A stretch of DNA of 64,000 nucleotides from Candidatus Jettenia sp. (GCA_021650895.1 CP091278.1:1207659-1271658); one strand, 5' to 3'; shown: positions 44,726-54,407, counted from the first letter of the stretch. Notes: generated from the letters alone by a model not told the origin. Numbers and translations are program-made.

Positions 44726-44915
44726 TAGTACACTGTCAATATAATTCATGATAATACGATTTGCATCGGTTCAACTGCATGGGGTTGTGTCATTGCGAGG
44801 GTAGTGTCCGAAGCAATCCCCTGGATATTTCAAAAGAGATTGCTTCGGGAAAATACCCCTCGCAATGACACATACGAGAGAGTCTATTATGGTAAATTAA
44901 GTTGACAGTGTACTA
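44726..44915. mobile_element. 190 bp MITE, copy 2
   Basis: It is the same length as copy 1 at 26921 and almost identical in sequence. Its ends, CTAGTACACTGTCAA and TTGACAGTGTACTAG, are perfectly inverted, with a TA at both edges. It lies 55 bp upstream of hsp20 and may supply or disturb upstream regulatory sequence. Just before it, 44654-44728 reads as an open, protein-like frame (MHDRSAIGDVMKGYGYPVVH...) ending at the MITE edge; this may be a gene tail or chance. Confidence 0.82.
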
Positions 44916-44970
44916 GCCGAGCGATTAAGTTTTTCATAGTTTTGTTCTTAATTTTGAAAGGGGGCACATC

Positions 44971-45426
44971 ATGGCGAGAGAAATTACAAAATGGTCACGC
45001 TTACCATCTATTACTTCACTACAGAATGAAATGAATCGGATGTTTGACCGGTTTTTTGGTGGTTGGGATTCAACCGAACCTTTGATGGAAACCAGTATGT
45101 TGGCTCCGCCTGTTGATCTATCGGAAACAACAGATAAAATTATCGTAAAAGCAGAGGTACCAGGAGTTAACCCAAATGAAATAAATATTGCAATACAAGA
45201 TAATACCCTTTTAATTAAAGGTGAGAAAAAAGAAGAGAAGGAGGAAAAGGGAAAAAGTTTCTATCGTATGGAAAGGCGCTATGGAAGTTTCGCACGTACC
45301 ATTGAACTTCCCACTTCTGTAGACTCAAACAAAGTAACGGCGGAGTACAAAAATGGTGTGCTTGAGATTACCATGGAAAAGAAAGAAGCAGTAAAACCAA
45401 AACAGATTTCAGTAAAGGTTAGCTAA
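44971..45426 (+). CDS. Hsp20 family small heat-shock protein
   Basis: A 151-residue chaperone. The alpha-crystallin domain spans about residues 45-140 (APPVDLSETTDKIIVKAEVP, LIKGEKKEEKEEKGKSFYRM, GSFARTIELP and the closing EYKNGVLEITMEKKE). The C-terminal ISVKV supplies the I-x-V type anchor for oligomers. The N-terminus (SLQNEMNRMFDRFFGG) is the usual one. It binds unfolding proteins without ATP. GAAAGGGGG precedes the ATG. No CIRCE element is seen upstream; the MITE ends 55 bp before the start. Confidence 0.93.
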   Translation: MAREITKWSRLPSITSLQNEMNRMFDRFFGGWDSTEPLMETSMLAPPVDLSETTDKIIVKAEVPGVNPNEINIAIQDNTLLIKGEKKEEKEEKGKSFYRMERRYGSFARTIELPTSVDSNKVTAEYKNGVLEITMEKKEAVKPKQISVKVS

Positions 45427-45438
45427 ACAAAAAAATAA

Positions 45439-45549
45439 AGGGGTTGTCCAAAACGTATGTGCCTGTGCAATTCATAAAGGCAAAATATAAGATTCTTCCC
45501 TGTCTATTGTACACCTGCGCTCATTTCTAGGACTTTTTGGACAATCCCT
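45439..45549. mobile_element. Possible 111 bp miniature element with 15 bp inverted ends
   Basis: AGGGGTTGTCCAAAA at the left and TTTTGGACAATCCCT at the right are inverted copies with one mismatch. The interior is unstructured and non-coding. It starts 13 bp after the hsp20 stop. The loop is too long for an intrinsic terminator. No second copy was noticed in the window. Confidence 0.4.
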
Positions 45550-45594
45550 ATTTAGCAATCAGAGCAAAGGCTTCCGTCATGTGAATGAATATTT

Positions 45595-46329
45595 CTAACA
45601 AGTATAAAAGTAAAGAAGCATAGAAGTAATTGCAATGGCAGCGGTCTCAATCCTCAAGATAGAAGTACCTATACTGATGGGCACAAAACCTGCTTTCTTT
45701 GCCATTTCAATTTCCGTATAAGTAAAACCCCCTTCAGGACCTATGAGACAGATAATCCTCTTGAGAGAAGGATATTCGTTCAATACACCCTTTAATGTTT
45801 TGGTATGGGTTTCTGTGCATGCGATGAGTGAAAGATCGTAATTACCAGCAGTCTTTATTAAGCTATCCAGAGGCATTACATCTTTTATTTTTGTAATAGA
45901 ATTTCGTTTACATTGTTTCGATGCCTGAATAACTATTTTGTCCCATTTTTCTATCTTTGTTTCGGATCTGTCCCGGATATCGACAACGCTTCGCTCACAG
46001 TGAATTGGAATCAAAGTCCTTACACCTAACTCTGCACATTTTTGGATTAAAAAGGTTACGAGTTTTCCTTTAGGAATAGAAAAAGCAATAGTGATATCAA
46101 CAGGTGCCTCTCTGTCAACAGCATTCGATTGTTCAATACATACTTTCAATGTATCATGAAATATTTCCGTAATACGAGCAAGATATTCAAATCCTTCTCC
46201 ATCAAAGAGGGTTATTTTAGCTCCTAACTTTGCTCGTTTGACGTGTAAGATATGATGTGCTTCCCTGCCATCAAGCCAAATTTCATTCGTTGCGGGAGCG
46301 TTTGGTATGTAAAAACGATCTTGATGCAT
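45595..46329 (-). CDS. rsmE: 16S rRNA (uracil-1498-N3)-methyltransferase RsmE
   Basis: A 244-residue SPOUT-class methyltransferase that modifies U1498 of 16S rRNA. The N-terminal PUA-like part has EAHHILHVKRAKLGAKITLF, and the trefoil knot at the C-terminus shows LIGPEGGFTYTEIEMAKKAG and ISIGTSILRIETAAIAITSM. It lies 19 bp after rnfB on the same strand and may be cotranscribed with it. Confidence 0.93.
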   Translation of the reverse strand: MHQDRFYIPNAPATNEIWLDGREAHHILHVKRAKLGAKITLFDGEGFEYLARITEIFHDTLKVCIEQSNAVDREAPVDITIAFSIPKGKLVTFLIQKCAELGVRTLIPIHCERSVVDIRDRSETKIEKWDKIVIQASKQCKRNSITKIKDVMPLDSLIKTAGNYDLSLIACTETHTKTLKGVLNEYPSLKRIICLIGPEGGFTYTEIEMAKKAGFVPISIGTSILRIETAAIAITSMLLYFYTC

Positions 46330-46348
46330 CTTTATCAGGAAAGAATTT

Positions 46349-47176
46349 CTAAACTAACGCTGCTGTATGCGCAGCAAGGCTTTGTTCTCTCGCAAAGTTG
46401 ATTATGGTATGATTAGGACACACCTCCACACATTTTCCGCATGAAGTGCATTTATTATAATCGATTACGGCAAGGTTATTCTGGACATGGATAGCATCGT
46501 ATGGACAAATCTTTTCACATTGCTTACAAGCAATACAAGAATCCTGACAGATCTTTTTAGCAACAGCCCCCTTATCGAGGGATTTGCATCGTACGTGTAC
46601 CATCTTTGATTCAGGTACTATGCTGATGATCTTTCTTGGGCAAACCGCCGCACACTTTCCACAACCCGTACAGCGCTCCTTTATCACCTGAGGAAGACCA
46701 TCCTTGCCCATATACATTGCTTCAAATTTGCAGGCCTCTACACACGTGCCCAAACCAAGACAGCCATAATCACAACCGAGAAATCCACCGCTTACAATAT
46801 GCGCAGCACGGCAATCCTGAATCCCATCATAAGTAAATTTATCTTTAACACCCCTTGCATGGCACATCACAACGGAGATAACACGTTCTCTATTTTCGAA
46901 TTTTACCCCCATGATATTTGCCACGAGTTTTGCTACGGCAGCCTGTCCCACCGTACAGCCACTTACGGGAACTTTACCTTCCACAACAGCCTGGGCAAAA
47001 CCACCACAACCAGGCTGACCACATGCCCCGCAGTTTGCGCCAGGAAGTACTTCGTTAATACTATCAATGCGCGGATCGACTTTTACCGCGAATTTATCTG
47101 ATGCAATGGCCAATCCTATTCCAAAGACCATGCCTAATATACTTAATGTTATCGCAGCGCCTAATATTAAATCCAT
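46349..47176 (-). CDS. rnfB: RnfB, iron-sulfur subunit of the Rnf complex
   Basis: A 275-residue protein from the ATG at 47176, which has GGGGA eight bases upstream; the track-length start 15 bp earlier has none. An N-terminal membrane helix (LILGAAITLSILGMVFGIGL) is followed by the Fe-S motif NCGACGQPGCGGFAQAV with its later Cys, then ferredoxin repeats (CTGCGKCAAVCP, CIACKQCEKICP, CTSCGKCVEVCP). RnfB passes electrons from ferredoxin into the Rnf complex, which exchanges them with NAD while moving Na+ or H+. No other rnf gene is adjacent, so the subunit is separated from its operon or forms part of a different assembly. Confidence 0.92.
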   Translation of the reverse strand: MDLILGAAITLSILGMVFGIGLAIASDKFAVKVDPRIDSINEVLPGANCGACGQPGCGGFAQAVVEGKVPVSGCTVGQAAVAKLVANIMGVKFENRERVISVVMCHARGVKDKFTYDGIQDCRAAHIVSGGFLGCDYGCLGLGTCVEACKFEAMYMGKDGLPQVIKERCTGCGKCAAVCPRKIISIVPESKMVHVRCKSLDKGAVAKKICQDSCIACKQCEKICPYDAIHVQNNLAVIDYNKCTSCGKCVEVCPNHTIINFAREQSLAAHTAALV

Positions 47177-47196
47177 TTTGTTTCCCCACAAATGAG

Positions 47197-47763
47197 TTAT
47201 TCAAAAATGTCTTTTAAATCTATTTCTAATCCCTCTATTATCCTGGATTTCATTATTCCTTCTTTTTTAGATCTGCAGAACTCCGAATACGATCCCTTCT
47301 CTAAAGTTAATATTTCAATAGCTTTTTCATCAGGAAATACCAGCCAATATTCCTTTACACCATATTTTCTATAGATTTCTTTCTTTTCTACGGTATCATA
47401 AAAAGAAGAAGATGGAGATATTATTTCAACAATAAGGTCAGGCGTCCCCTGTATCGCATTTCTACCAATGATACTTTTATTTTCATTTCTAATAAAAATG
47501 ATATCTGGTTGAAATATTTCATCATCATCAAAAATCACATCCGTTGGAGCATTAAAAACCCTTCCGAGTCTTTTTCTCTTTACCCAGCTCCATAGTAAAG
47601 CTCCTAAATTCATGGATACACCTTGATGATCTGGTAACAGTGCTGGAACTATACGCAATTCCCCATGAAAAATCTCGTAGCGATTGTTATCATCTATCTT
47701 TAGATAGTCAGCGTATGTTATTTTTCTTTTATCAGTTATAGATGCCATCGCTTCTTCCTTCAT
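47197..47763 (-). CDS. Uma2 family (DUF820) putative endonuclease
   Basis: A 188-residue PD-(D/E)XK-fold protein. YEIFHGELRIVPALLPDHQG at the start, FQPDIIFIRNENK and TPDLIVEIISPSSSFYDTVE, then KKEIYRKYGVKEYWLVFPDE, give the Asp-Glu-Lys catalytic core. Uma2 proteins are numerous in cyanobacteria and planctomycetes and their targets are unknown. An internal ATG at 47748 is an alternative start. It lies 20 bp upstream of rnfB but is unlikely to be functionally related. Confidence 0.88.
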   Translation of the reverse strand: MKEEAMASITDKRKITYADYLKIDDNNRYEIFHGELRIVPALLPDHQGVSMNLGALLWSWVKRKRLGRVFNAPTDVIFDDDEIFQPDIIFIRNENKSIIGRNAIQGTPDLIVEIISPSSSFYDTVEKKEIYRKYGVKEYWLVFPDEKAIEILTLEKGSYSEFCRSKKEGIMKSRIIEGLEIDLKDIFE

Positions 47764-47847
47764 TTAATTACGTATAATACACTGTAGACTTGGGATCCTA
47801 TAGATATCGCCATCTGTAAAAACACAGAACATAGACAATTAGTTCCC

Positions 47848-49521
47848 TTAAGCCATAGTCCCAATCATTCTATGGATTGCTTGCCCTGCAGGCACCATCG
47901 GGAAGACATTTTCACTTGGATCTACCCTAAAGTCCATGATAACAGGACCATGGAGAGAAAATGCCTTTTCTATCGTCGGCCGGACATCTTCTTTCTTTTC
48001 AACCAAAAACCCTTTTGCACCATATGCCTCTGCTAACTTAACGAAATCCGGATTGCCGTCCAAATTAACACCAGAGTAACGCTTGTTATAAAATAATTCC
48101 TGCCATTGCCGTACCATTCCAAGATATCCGTTATTCAATATAGCTATTTTCACAGGAATATTTAAACGAACGACAGTACTGAGTTCCTGAATATTCATTT
48201 GAATACTGCCGTCTCCTGCGATATCTACTACAATTTTATCGGGACACCCTAATTGAGCTCCTATAGCAGCAGGGAAACCGTAACCCATAGTACCAAGCCC
48301 ACCAGACGAGAGAAAAGTACGCGGTTTTGTAAACGTAAAAAATTGAGCCGCCCACATCTGATTTTGCCCTACTTCTGTCGTAATAATAGCATTACCTCTG
48401 GCTACATCACAAATTTGTTCAATCACATATTGGGGTTTGATTACGCTTCCATTATTATTATAAGATAATGGGCTTTTTTCTTTCCAATGCTTGATTTTAT
48501 CAAACCACTCTCTTCTCTCAACAAAATGGATATATTTTTTCAACTCTTTCAAAATATTTTTTGCATCACCTACAACCGGAATATCTACCTCAATACTCTT
48601 ACTAATGGATGACGGGTCAATATCAATATGAATAATTTTCGCATCAGGGGCAAATTCATCAATTTTCCCTGTAATACGGTCATCAAACCTTGCACCAATC
48701 GCTATCAAAACGTCGGACTCGGTTACAGCAAAATTTGCGTAAGCAGTGCCGTGCATTCCTAACATCCCTAAAGACAAGTGATGGTCCTCAGGAAAGCCTC
48801 CAAGACCCATAAGAGTCGTGGTTACCGGAAGGTTTCCTTTTTCTGAGAACTCAAGCAATTCCTTTGAGCAATCGGAGGCAATGATGCCTCCACCTGTGTA
48901 GACAACAGGTCGTTTAGAATTATTGATCACTTCAGCAGCAATCTTGATTTGGCGAATATTTCCTTCGTATTTGGGCTTATACCCTGGTAAATTAACCTCT
49001 GCTGGTATTATCTCCTCGCACTTCTCCATAGTAATATCCACAGGTAAATCAATCAGTACGGGACCTCGGCGCCCTGTATTCGCTATATAAAACGCCTCCT
49101 TTACAATCCTTGCAAGGTCTTTAATATCTTTTACGAGATAACTGTGCTTCGTTATAGGACGAGTAATACCGATGATATCAGCTTCCTGAAAGGCATCATT
49201 CCCGATAAGAAATGTTTTTACCTGTCCTGTTATAGCCACAACAGGAATAGAATCCATGTAGGCCGTAGCAATAGCGGTAGCCAGATTTGTAGCACCAGGT
49301 CCTGATGTGGCAAGACAAACACCTACTTTACCGGTAGCTCTGGCATATCCGTCTGCTGCATGACCAGCGCCCTGTTCATGTCTGGTTAAAATAAATTTTA
49401 TGGGAGATTCAAATAATACATCAAATAACGGCAAAACAGCACCACCAGGGATTCCAAAGACATACTCAACCCCTTCCCGTATTAAAGCATCTACTAAAAT
49501 TTGTGAACCTGTCTTAATCAT
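47848..49521 (-). CDS. ilvB: Acetolactate synthase large subunit
   Basis: A 557-residue ThDP- and FAD-dependent enzyme making 2-acetolactate or 2-aceto-2-hydroxybutyrate for branched-chain amino acids. The catalytic Glu is in LTRHEQGAGHAADGYARATG; CLATSGPGATNLATAIATAY and the FAD-region RFDDRITGKIDEFAPDAKII are typical. The ThDP/Mg site is GDGSIQMNIQEL...NNGYLGMVRQWQ. Neither ilvN/ilvH nor ilvC is adjacent, so the regulatory subunit must be elsewhere. Its ATG at 49521 lies after an AT-rich 230 bp gap with no attenuator seen. Confidence 0.93.
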   Translation of the reverse strand: MIKTGSQILVDALIREGVEYVFGIPGGAVLPLFDVLFESPIKFILTRHEQGAGHAADGYARATGKVGVCLATSGPGATNLATAIATAYMDSIPVVAITGQVKTFLIGNDAFQEADIIGITRPITKHSYLVKDIKDLARIVKEAFYIANTGRRGPVLIDLPVDITMEKCEEIIPAEVNLPGYKPKYEGNIRQIKIAAEVINNSKRPVVYTGGGIIASDCSKELLEFSEKGNLPVTTTLMGLGGFPEDHHLSLGMLGMHGTAYANFAVTESDVLIAIGARFDDRITGKIDEFAPDAKIIHIDIDPSSISKSIEVDIPVVGDAKNILKELKKYIHFVERREWFDKIKHWKEKSPLSYNNNGSVIKPQYVIEQICDVARGNAIITTEVGQNQMWAAQFFTFTKPRTFLSSGGLGTMGYGFPAAIGAQLGCPDKIVVDIAGDGSIQMNIQELSTVVRLNIPVKIAILNNGYLGMVRQWQELFYNKRYSGVNLDGNPDFVKLAEAYGAKGFLVEKKEDVRPTIEKAFSLHGPVIMDFRVDPSENVFPMVPAGQAIHRMIGTMA

Positions 49522-49751
49522 TACTTTTCTATATTATGAAAGATTATGGAAATATTCATTAAAATATAAAACATATATAAACGTTAACTCTATTACAAGA
49601 AAAAGCGATTGCAGCATCCATCGCTTTCAGGATATGTTTCAATAGGAGAGCACAAATTTGGTTAAACAAGTAGGAACCTATTTACAAATTTATAATCTGG
49701 CATGAATTTTGGCTGTTAACAGGGTCAATTCAGCATAAAACCGATACACCT

Positions 49752-50218
49752 TTACTTATCAGTTTTTTCCTGTTCCATGTCCTCGTCCAAATCTACATAA
49801 TCTAAGTCATCTATATCCTCGTACTTTGGTGGCTTATATCCGGGTTTTTTAGAATTTTCAACCTCCTCGTTATAAGCTTTAAGGACTTTTTCCTGAATCT
49901 CTTCCTGCATTTCGAATTTATTGGATGTGCTGTATCCGCATGCAACTTTAATCTGCCCGCGCCTTTAGATGCGCGTTTTTCATCAAGTTTTGCACCACAA
50001 TCGTTACAATGTTGTGCCATTAAATGGTTTTTTCCACCACATTTAGGACATCTATCCGTAAGCTTTCTGCTCGGCATAGCCACAAACGCCCCTTTGTGTC
50101 CTTCGATAACCTTTAGATCCCTTACGACAAAATCATTATCTATCGTAATGCTACAAAACGCCTGCAATCTATTTCTCTTCGCTTCTGTTAACTTTACTCT
50201 GACTTCAGTAATATTCAC
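49752..50218 (-). CDS. spoVG: SpoVG with zinc-ribbon insert, frameshifted in this sequence
   Basis: The first ~85 codons read [36 protein letters not shown] and a four-Cys zinc ribbon (CPKCGGKN...[10 protein letters not shown]). At about 49970 the reading frame breaks: the frame of the start goes on into 50 basic nonsense residues ending at 49811. The next frame continues as [20 protein letters not shown], then [20 protein letters not shown] to a stop at 49752, a sensible acidic tail. A missing base in AAAGGCGCGGG would explain it. SpoVG is an RNA/DNA-binding regulator. The start overlaps the ispE stop by 4 bp. Confidence 0.8.
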
Positions 50219-51126
50219 AATCTTCCCCCTTCCCGCTCCTTAACAGTGTCATCGAAATCGCTGGTTACCACAAACACATCACCGATATTAAGCATCTTTA
50301 TTTTCTGTTCAATCTCCTTTTGGTCACATCCTCCTTTACATAAACCATATAAGGCTGAGCCGCTTCCTGATAAGAGTGTACCACAAAAATCAATCTCTGC
50401 TAAAGTCTTTTTTATCTTCTCAAGCTCTGGATAAAGCCTAAAAACTACTTCTTCTAAACGATTATGTAAATAAGCACCTAATTTTTCCGGATTACCTAAT
50501 AGTAGTGTCTGCAAGAAAAAATTAACATCTTTTAAATTTTTTGTCAAGTTAATTTTAAAATTTTCATAAACCGTTGTGGTACTTATTTCAAACTTTGGAT
50601 AAATTATTACATAATTGTATTTTACATGCAACGGATAAGGGATAATTATCTCTCCCCTACCTTTACATATCGCTGTATTTCCAATAACAAAAAAGGGAGT
50701 ATCAGACCCTAATTTTCCGGCTAGCGATATAAGTTTTTTTTCATCATATCCAAGCTGCCATAAGTTGTTTAGTCCAACCAAAGTAGCTACAGCATCACTG
50801 CTTCCACCGCCAAGACCTGCACCGATCGGTATTTTTTTATCTAAATATATTTTTACACCTCGGGAAATTCCAGATTCTTTTTGAAGTAAACGCACCGCTT
50901 TTAAAACAAGATTATCTTCACCGGTAGTGAGTCTGGGATTTGAACAAGAGAATTCTATACCTTTTTCATGATTCTCGAGAGAAATGTAATCAAATAAACT
51001 AACTTCTTGCATAACCGTTTCGATTTCATGATAACCGTCTGGCCGTTTACCCAATATTTCAAGAAATAGATTAATCTTTGCAGGTGCAGCAATCTTTATC
51101 TTCCCTTGTTCTTTCCATATTCTCAT
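50215..51126 (-). CDS. ispE: 4-diphosphocytidyl-2-C-methyl-D-erythritol kinase
   Basis: A 303-residue GHMP kinase of the MEP isoprenoid pathway; it phosphorylates the 2-hydroxyl of [25 protein letters not shown] is the N-terminal substrate motif, [17 protein letters not shown] the ATP-binding loop, and [12 protein letters not shown] the third GHMP motif. It overlaps spoVG by 4 bp, the same ispE-spoVG proximity known from Gram-positive chromosomes. Upstream, after a 50 bp gap, lies rsmD. Confidence 0.94.
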   Translation of the reverse strand: MRIWKEQGKIKIAAPAKINLFLEILGKRPDGYHEIETVMQEVSLFDYISLENHEKGIEFSCSNPRLTTGEDNLVLKAVRLLQKESGISRGVKIYLDKKIPIGAGLGGGSSDAVATLVGLNNLWQLGYDEKKLISLAGKLGSDTPFFVIGNTAICKGRGEIIIPYPLHVKYNYVIIYPKFEISTTTVYENFKINLTKNLKDVNFFLQTLLLGNPEKLGAYLHNRLEEVVFRLYPELEKIKKTLAEIDFCGTLLSGSGSALYGLCKGGCDQKEIEQKIKMLNIGDVFVVTSDFDDTVKEREGGRL

Positions 51127-51176
51127 TTATATTACCTTTTCTCTTTGTATCTTATGCATCTGACTGGTTAACAGTA

Positions 51177-51749
51177 CTATACTTTAAAAAATGAAAGCTG
51201 CGTATCACCATAAACCCGAGTATCGAATAGTTCCAAACAAGAAGCTTCTGGCGGTATGGTAAATTCCATGGTTCTATGCTGTAATATTATGAGACCATCA
51301 GGTTGTATGATACGTTTATTACATAAGGATGAAAACACGATGAAGAGTTTATTCATATAGGGACTTTTTTCGATACATGGATATGGCGGACTGGCAAGGA
51401 CGAGGTCAACTTCCCTCTTATTTTTCTCAAAATATTGAACAACTTCAAGCACATCGTATTGTAAGACCTGTGCCTTATCTTGAAGCTTAGTTGTCTCAAG
51501 ATTTTTCTTAATAACCTGAATTGCTGATTTCTCTTTTTCTACAAAAATACAAAACTCTGCTCCACGGCTCAATGCCTCTATTCCAATTGCTCCTGTGCCC
51601 GCATACAGGTCAATAATTCTGCTGCCTGGAATAACATGTGAAAGTATATTAAAAAGAGAGCCTTTTACCCTATCCAGTATAGGTCTCGTCTTATCCCCCT
51701 TTACAGAACAAAGGGGCATACCCTTCGCGCTGCCCGCAATTACCCGCAC
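51177..51749 (-). CDS. rsmD: 16S rRNA (guanine-966-N2)-methyltransferase RsmD
   Basis: A 190-residue SAM-dependent methyltransferase. MRVIAGSAKGMPL and TRPILDRVKGSLFNIL form the RNA-contacting start, IIDLYAGTGAIGIEALSRGA is the SAM motif, and LVLASPPYPC replaces the usual DPPY with a Ser-Pro-Pro-Tyr form. It methylates G966 of 16S rRNA. The change from Asp/Asn to Ser at the catalytic motif is unusual and should affect activity unless the neighbouring residues compensate. Confidence 0.9.
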   Translation of the reverse strand: MRVIAGSAKGMPLCSVKGDKTRPILDRVKGSLFNILSHVIPGSRIIDLYAGTGAIGIEALSRGAEFCIFVEKEKSAIQVIKKNLETTKLQDKAQVLQYDVLEVVQYFEKNKREVDLVLASPPYPCIEKSPYMNKLFIVFSSLCNKRIIQPDGLIILQHRTMEFTIPPEASCLELFDTRVYGDTQLSFFKV

Positions 51750-51964
51750 AATATACTAATTATATAAGTAATTAAACAAATAACCTTTTCTCGTGAATAC
51801 TATATTATCTGGTCTTATAAAAACATGATAAGTATATTTTTCAATTAAGTCAATTCTAAATTCTGTATTGACATATACAAGATATAATTTATAATTTTAT
51901 GTCTTAAATTAAATCCTGAAGCTATTCCGAATAATAGCAATTTTAATCAAGGTACTCTATAATT

Positions 51965-53071
51965 ATGATTGGTAATTTAGAAAAAGAATTAGCTCCTCTT
52001 CGGGAACGTCTACTCCATCTCGGAGATTCTCTTTGACTTAGAGAATAAAAAAAAAGAACTGTCCACCTTAGAAGAACAACTCTCTTCTCCCCACTTTTGG
52101 GAAAACAAAGATAAGGCTCAACAAACTATTCGGAGGTTAAAATCTCTTAAGGGAATTCTCTTGCCTCTTCACGAATTGCAAAAGACATTAGATGACATAG
52201 AATGCTTATCCGTTCTTGCAGAGGAAGAACAAGACGAGCAGGTAGAAGCTGAAGTTGTTGGTGATATTAAGTCATTTATCCAAAAGCTTGAGAAGTTCGA
52301 ATTGCGCACTATGCTTGGCGAGCCTCGCGACCATTGCAATGCTTATTTAAGCATTTATGCAGGAGCCGGAGGAACAGAGGCTTGTGATTGGGTGTCTATG
52401 TTATTTCGGATGTATAGCCGTTGGATTGAAAAAAGCGGATATACATTCTCTCTTATCGATGTATTACCAGGTGAAGAAGCTGGGATCAAAAGAATCACCG
52501 TCCTTATAAAAGGTGATTATGTTTATGGATATTTAAAGTCTGAAATTGGGGTGCATCGTTTAGTACGAATTTCCCCCTTTGATGCAAATGCCAGAAGGCA
52601 TACATCTTTTGCCGCAGTCGATGTACTGCCGGAAATTGAAGAAGAGAAGAGATTGAGATTAATGAAAATGACTTACGGATAGATACCTATCGGGCATCCG
52701 GAGCGGGCGGTCAACATGTTAATAAAACATCATCTGCTGTCCGTCTTACTCATATATCTACTGGTATTATCGTACAATGCCAGAGTGAACGCTCGCAGCA
52801 TCAGAACCGAAGGATGGCTTTAAATATGTTGAAAGCAAAATTGTATCAAATAAAAGAAAAAGAAAAAGAAAAAGAACTTTCTATGGCTTATGATGAGAAA
52901 GGAGAAATTGCATGGGGCCATCAAATCCGCTCATATGTATTACAACCTTATTCTCTTGTTAAAGATTTGCGTACCAATAAGGAAACAGGAAATACCCAGG
53001 CCGTATTGGATGGAGAAATCGATGAATTTATGGAAGCATATTTAAAGTGGAAAATGCTAAAAATCAGTTAA
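51965..53071 (+). CDS. prfB: Peptide chain release factor 2, programmed frameshift plus a second break
   Basis: RF2 recognises UGA and UAA. The gene starts at 51965, reaches an in-frame TGA at 52034 after 23 codons, and continues in the +1 frame ([16 protein letters not shown]). The stop-codon recognition tripeptide SPF is in [17 protein letters not shown]. At about 52641-52652 the frame breaks again: one frame ends at a TAG at 52680, while the next gives [20 protein letters not shown] with the catalytic GGQ, and ends [20 protein letters not shown] to the stop at 53071. All parts of the protein are present, so a one-base loss (real or a sequencing error) is the likely cause. Confidence 0.92.
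52021..52037 (+). promoter_or_regulatory. Programmed +1 frameshift site of prfB
   Basis: CTT TGA C follows codon 22, with a Shine-Dalgarno-like GGAG a few bases before it. This is the classical autoregulatory signal: low RF2 lets the ribosome slip from CTT to TTT and read past the stop. Confidence 0.93.
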
Positions 53072-53109
53072 ATATATTTTAAGGAAAATTAGAGAACATA
53101 GAGAACATT

Positions 53110-54375
53110 ATGATTACATTAAAAAACGATGATCCAGAAGTTTGGCGCGCCATACAAGACGAAATAGAAAGGCAAAAAAATACCATTGATTTAATAGCAT
53201 CAGAAAATACCTGCAGTATCGCGGTACAAGAAGCACAGGGGTCATCGATGACTAACAAATACGCCGAAGGGTATGCAGGAAGACGATGGTATGCTGGATG
53301 TGGAAATGTGGATACCGTAGAACGTTTAGCAGTTGAAAGAGCAATACAAATTTTTGGAGCTGAACATGCTAACGTACAACCCCATGCAGGTTCACAAGCT
53401 AACATGGCTGTTTGTTTCTCAGTACTAAAACCAGGTGACCGTATGTTGGGAATGGATTTATCTCACGGCGGACACCTCACCCACGGATTTAAAAAGAATT
53501 TCTCAGGGATGATGTATGAGATAACCCATTACGGCGTAAAAAAGGACACGGGCTACATCGACTACGATGAGTTACGAAACATTGCCCTTAAAACGAAGCC
53601 TCACATAATCATTGCCGGCGCAAGCGCATATCCAAGAATACTCGACTTCCCAAGATTCAGAAAAATTGCGGATGAGGTTGGAGCTTACTTTATGGCTGAT
53701 ATTGCCCATATTGCCGGGCTTATCGCTGGAGGCGCCCATCCCAGTCCGGTTCCCTATGCAGATTTTGTTACCACAACAACCCATAAAACACTTCGGGGAC
53801 CACGAGGCGGTTTGATCTTATGTAAATCAAAATATGCAAAAAAGATCGATTCCGTAGTTTTCCCTGGAATTCAAGGTGGACCATTTATGCACGTTATTGC
53901 AGCAAAAGCGGTTGCGTTTAAAGAGGCCATGACTGAGGAGTTTAAACAATGCCAACACCAAACGGTAAAGAATGCAAGGGCAATGGCACAGGAATTTGTA
54001 AAAAGAGGATACAATCTTGTATCGGGCGGAACGGATAATCATCTCTTTCTGATCGATCTCCGAAACAAGGGTATTACGGGAAAAGAAGCTCAGTTAGCAT
54101 TAGAAGCAGCCGATATTATCCTGAATAGAAATACGATTCCCTTTGATGAAATGGGCGCAAGTGCAAATGAACCGAACGGTATTCGTATTGGAACACCTAC
54201 GATAACTTCAAGAGGCATGAAAGAAGCTGATGCCGTGAAAATAGCGGACTGTATTGATAAAATCCTCTCACAACCCCATGATATGAAGACAAAGGAAGCT
54301 GTTCGAAAAACCATTAGAGATCTTTGTTCGCAGTATCCATTATACAAGGAAAATGCCAGCCAGACTTCGAAATAG
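53110..54375 (+). CDS. glyA: Serine hydroxymethyltransferase
   Basis: A 421-residue PLP enzyme that interconverts serine and glycine and charges tetrahydrofolate. [60 protein letters not shown] and the PLP-lysine [16 protein letters not shown] are all present. The length is standard. The start lies 38 bp after prfB and the gene is followed by a clear terminator. Confidence 0.95.
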   Translation: MITLKNDDPEVWRAIQDEIERQKNTIDLIASENTCSIAVQEAQGSSMTNKYAEGYAGRRWYAGCGNVDTVERLAVERAIQIFGAEHANVQPHAGSQANMAVCFSVLKPGDRMLGMDLSHGGHLTHGFKKNFSGMMYEITHYGVKKDTGYIDYDELRNIALKTKPHIIIAGASAYPRILDFPRFRKIADEVGAYFMADIAHIAGLIAGGAHPSPVPYADFVTTTTHKTLRGPRGGLILCKSKYAKKIDSVVFPGIQGGPFMHVIAAKAVAFKEAMTEEFKQCQHQTVKNARAMAQEFVKRGYNLVSGGTDNHLFLIDLRNKGITGKEAQLALEAADIILNRNTIPFDEMGASANEPNGIRIGTPTITSRGMKEADAVKIADCIDKILSQPHDMKTKEAVRKTIRDLCSQYPLYKENASQTSK

Positions 54376-54407
54376 CAATTCTTTAGTAACAATTGAGCAC
54401 TTTAAAA

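Noticed and set aside
45439-45549. Terminator of hsp20
   Set aside because: The inverted arms are separated by about 80 bases with no T-run after a compact hairpin; a miniature element fits better.
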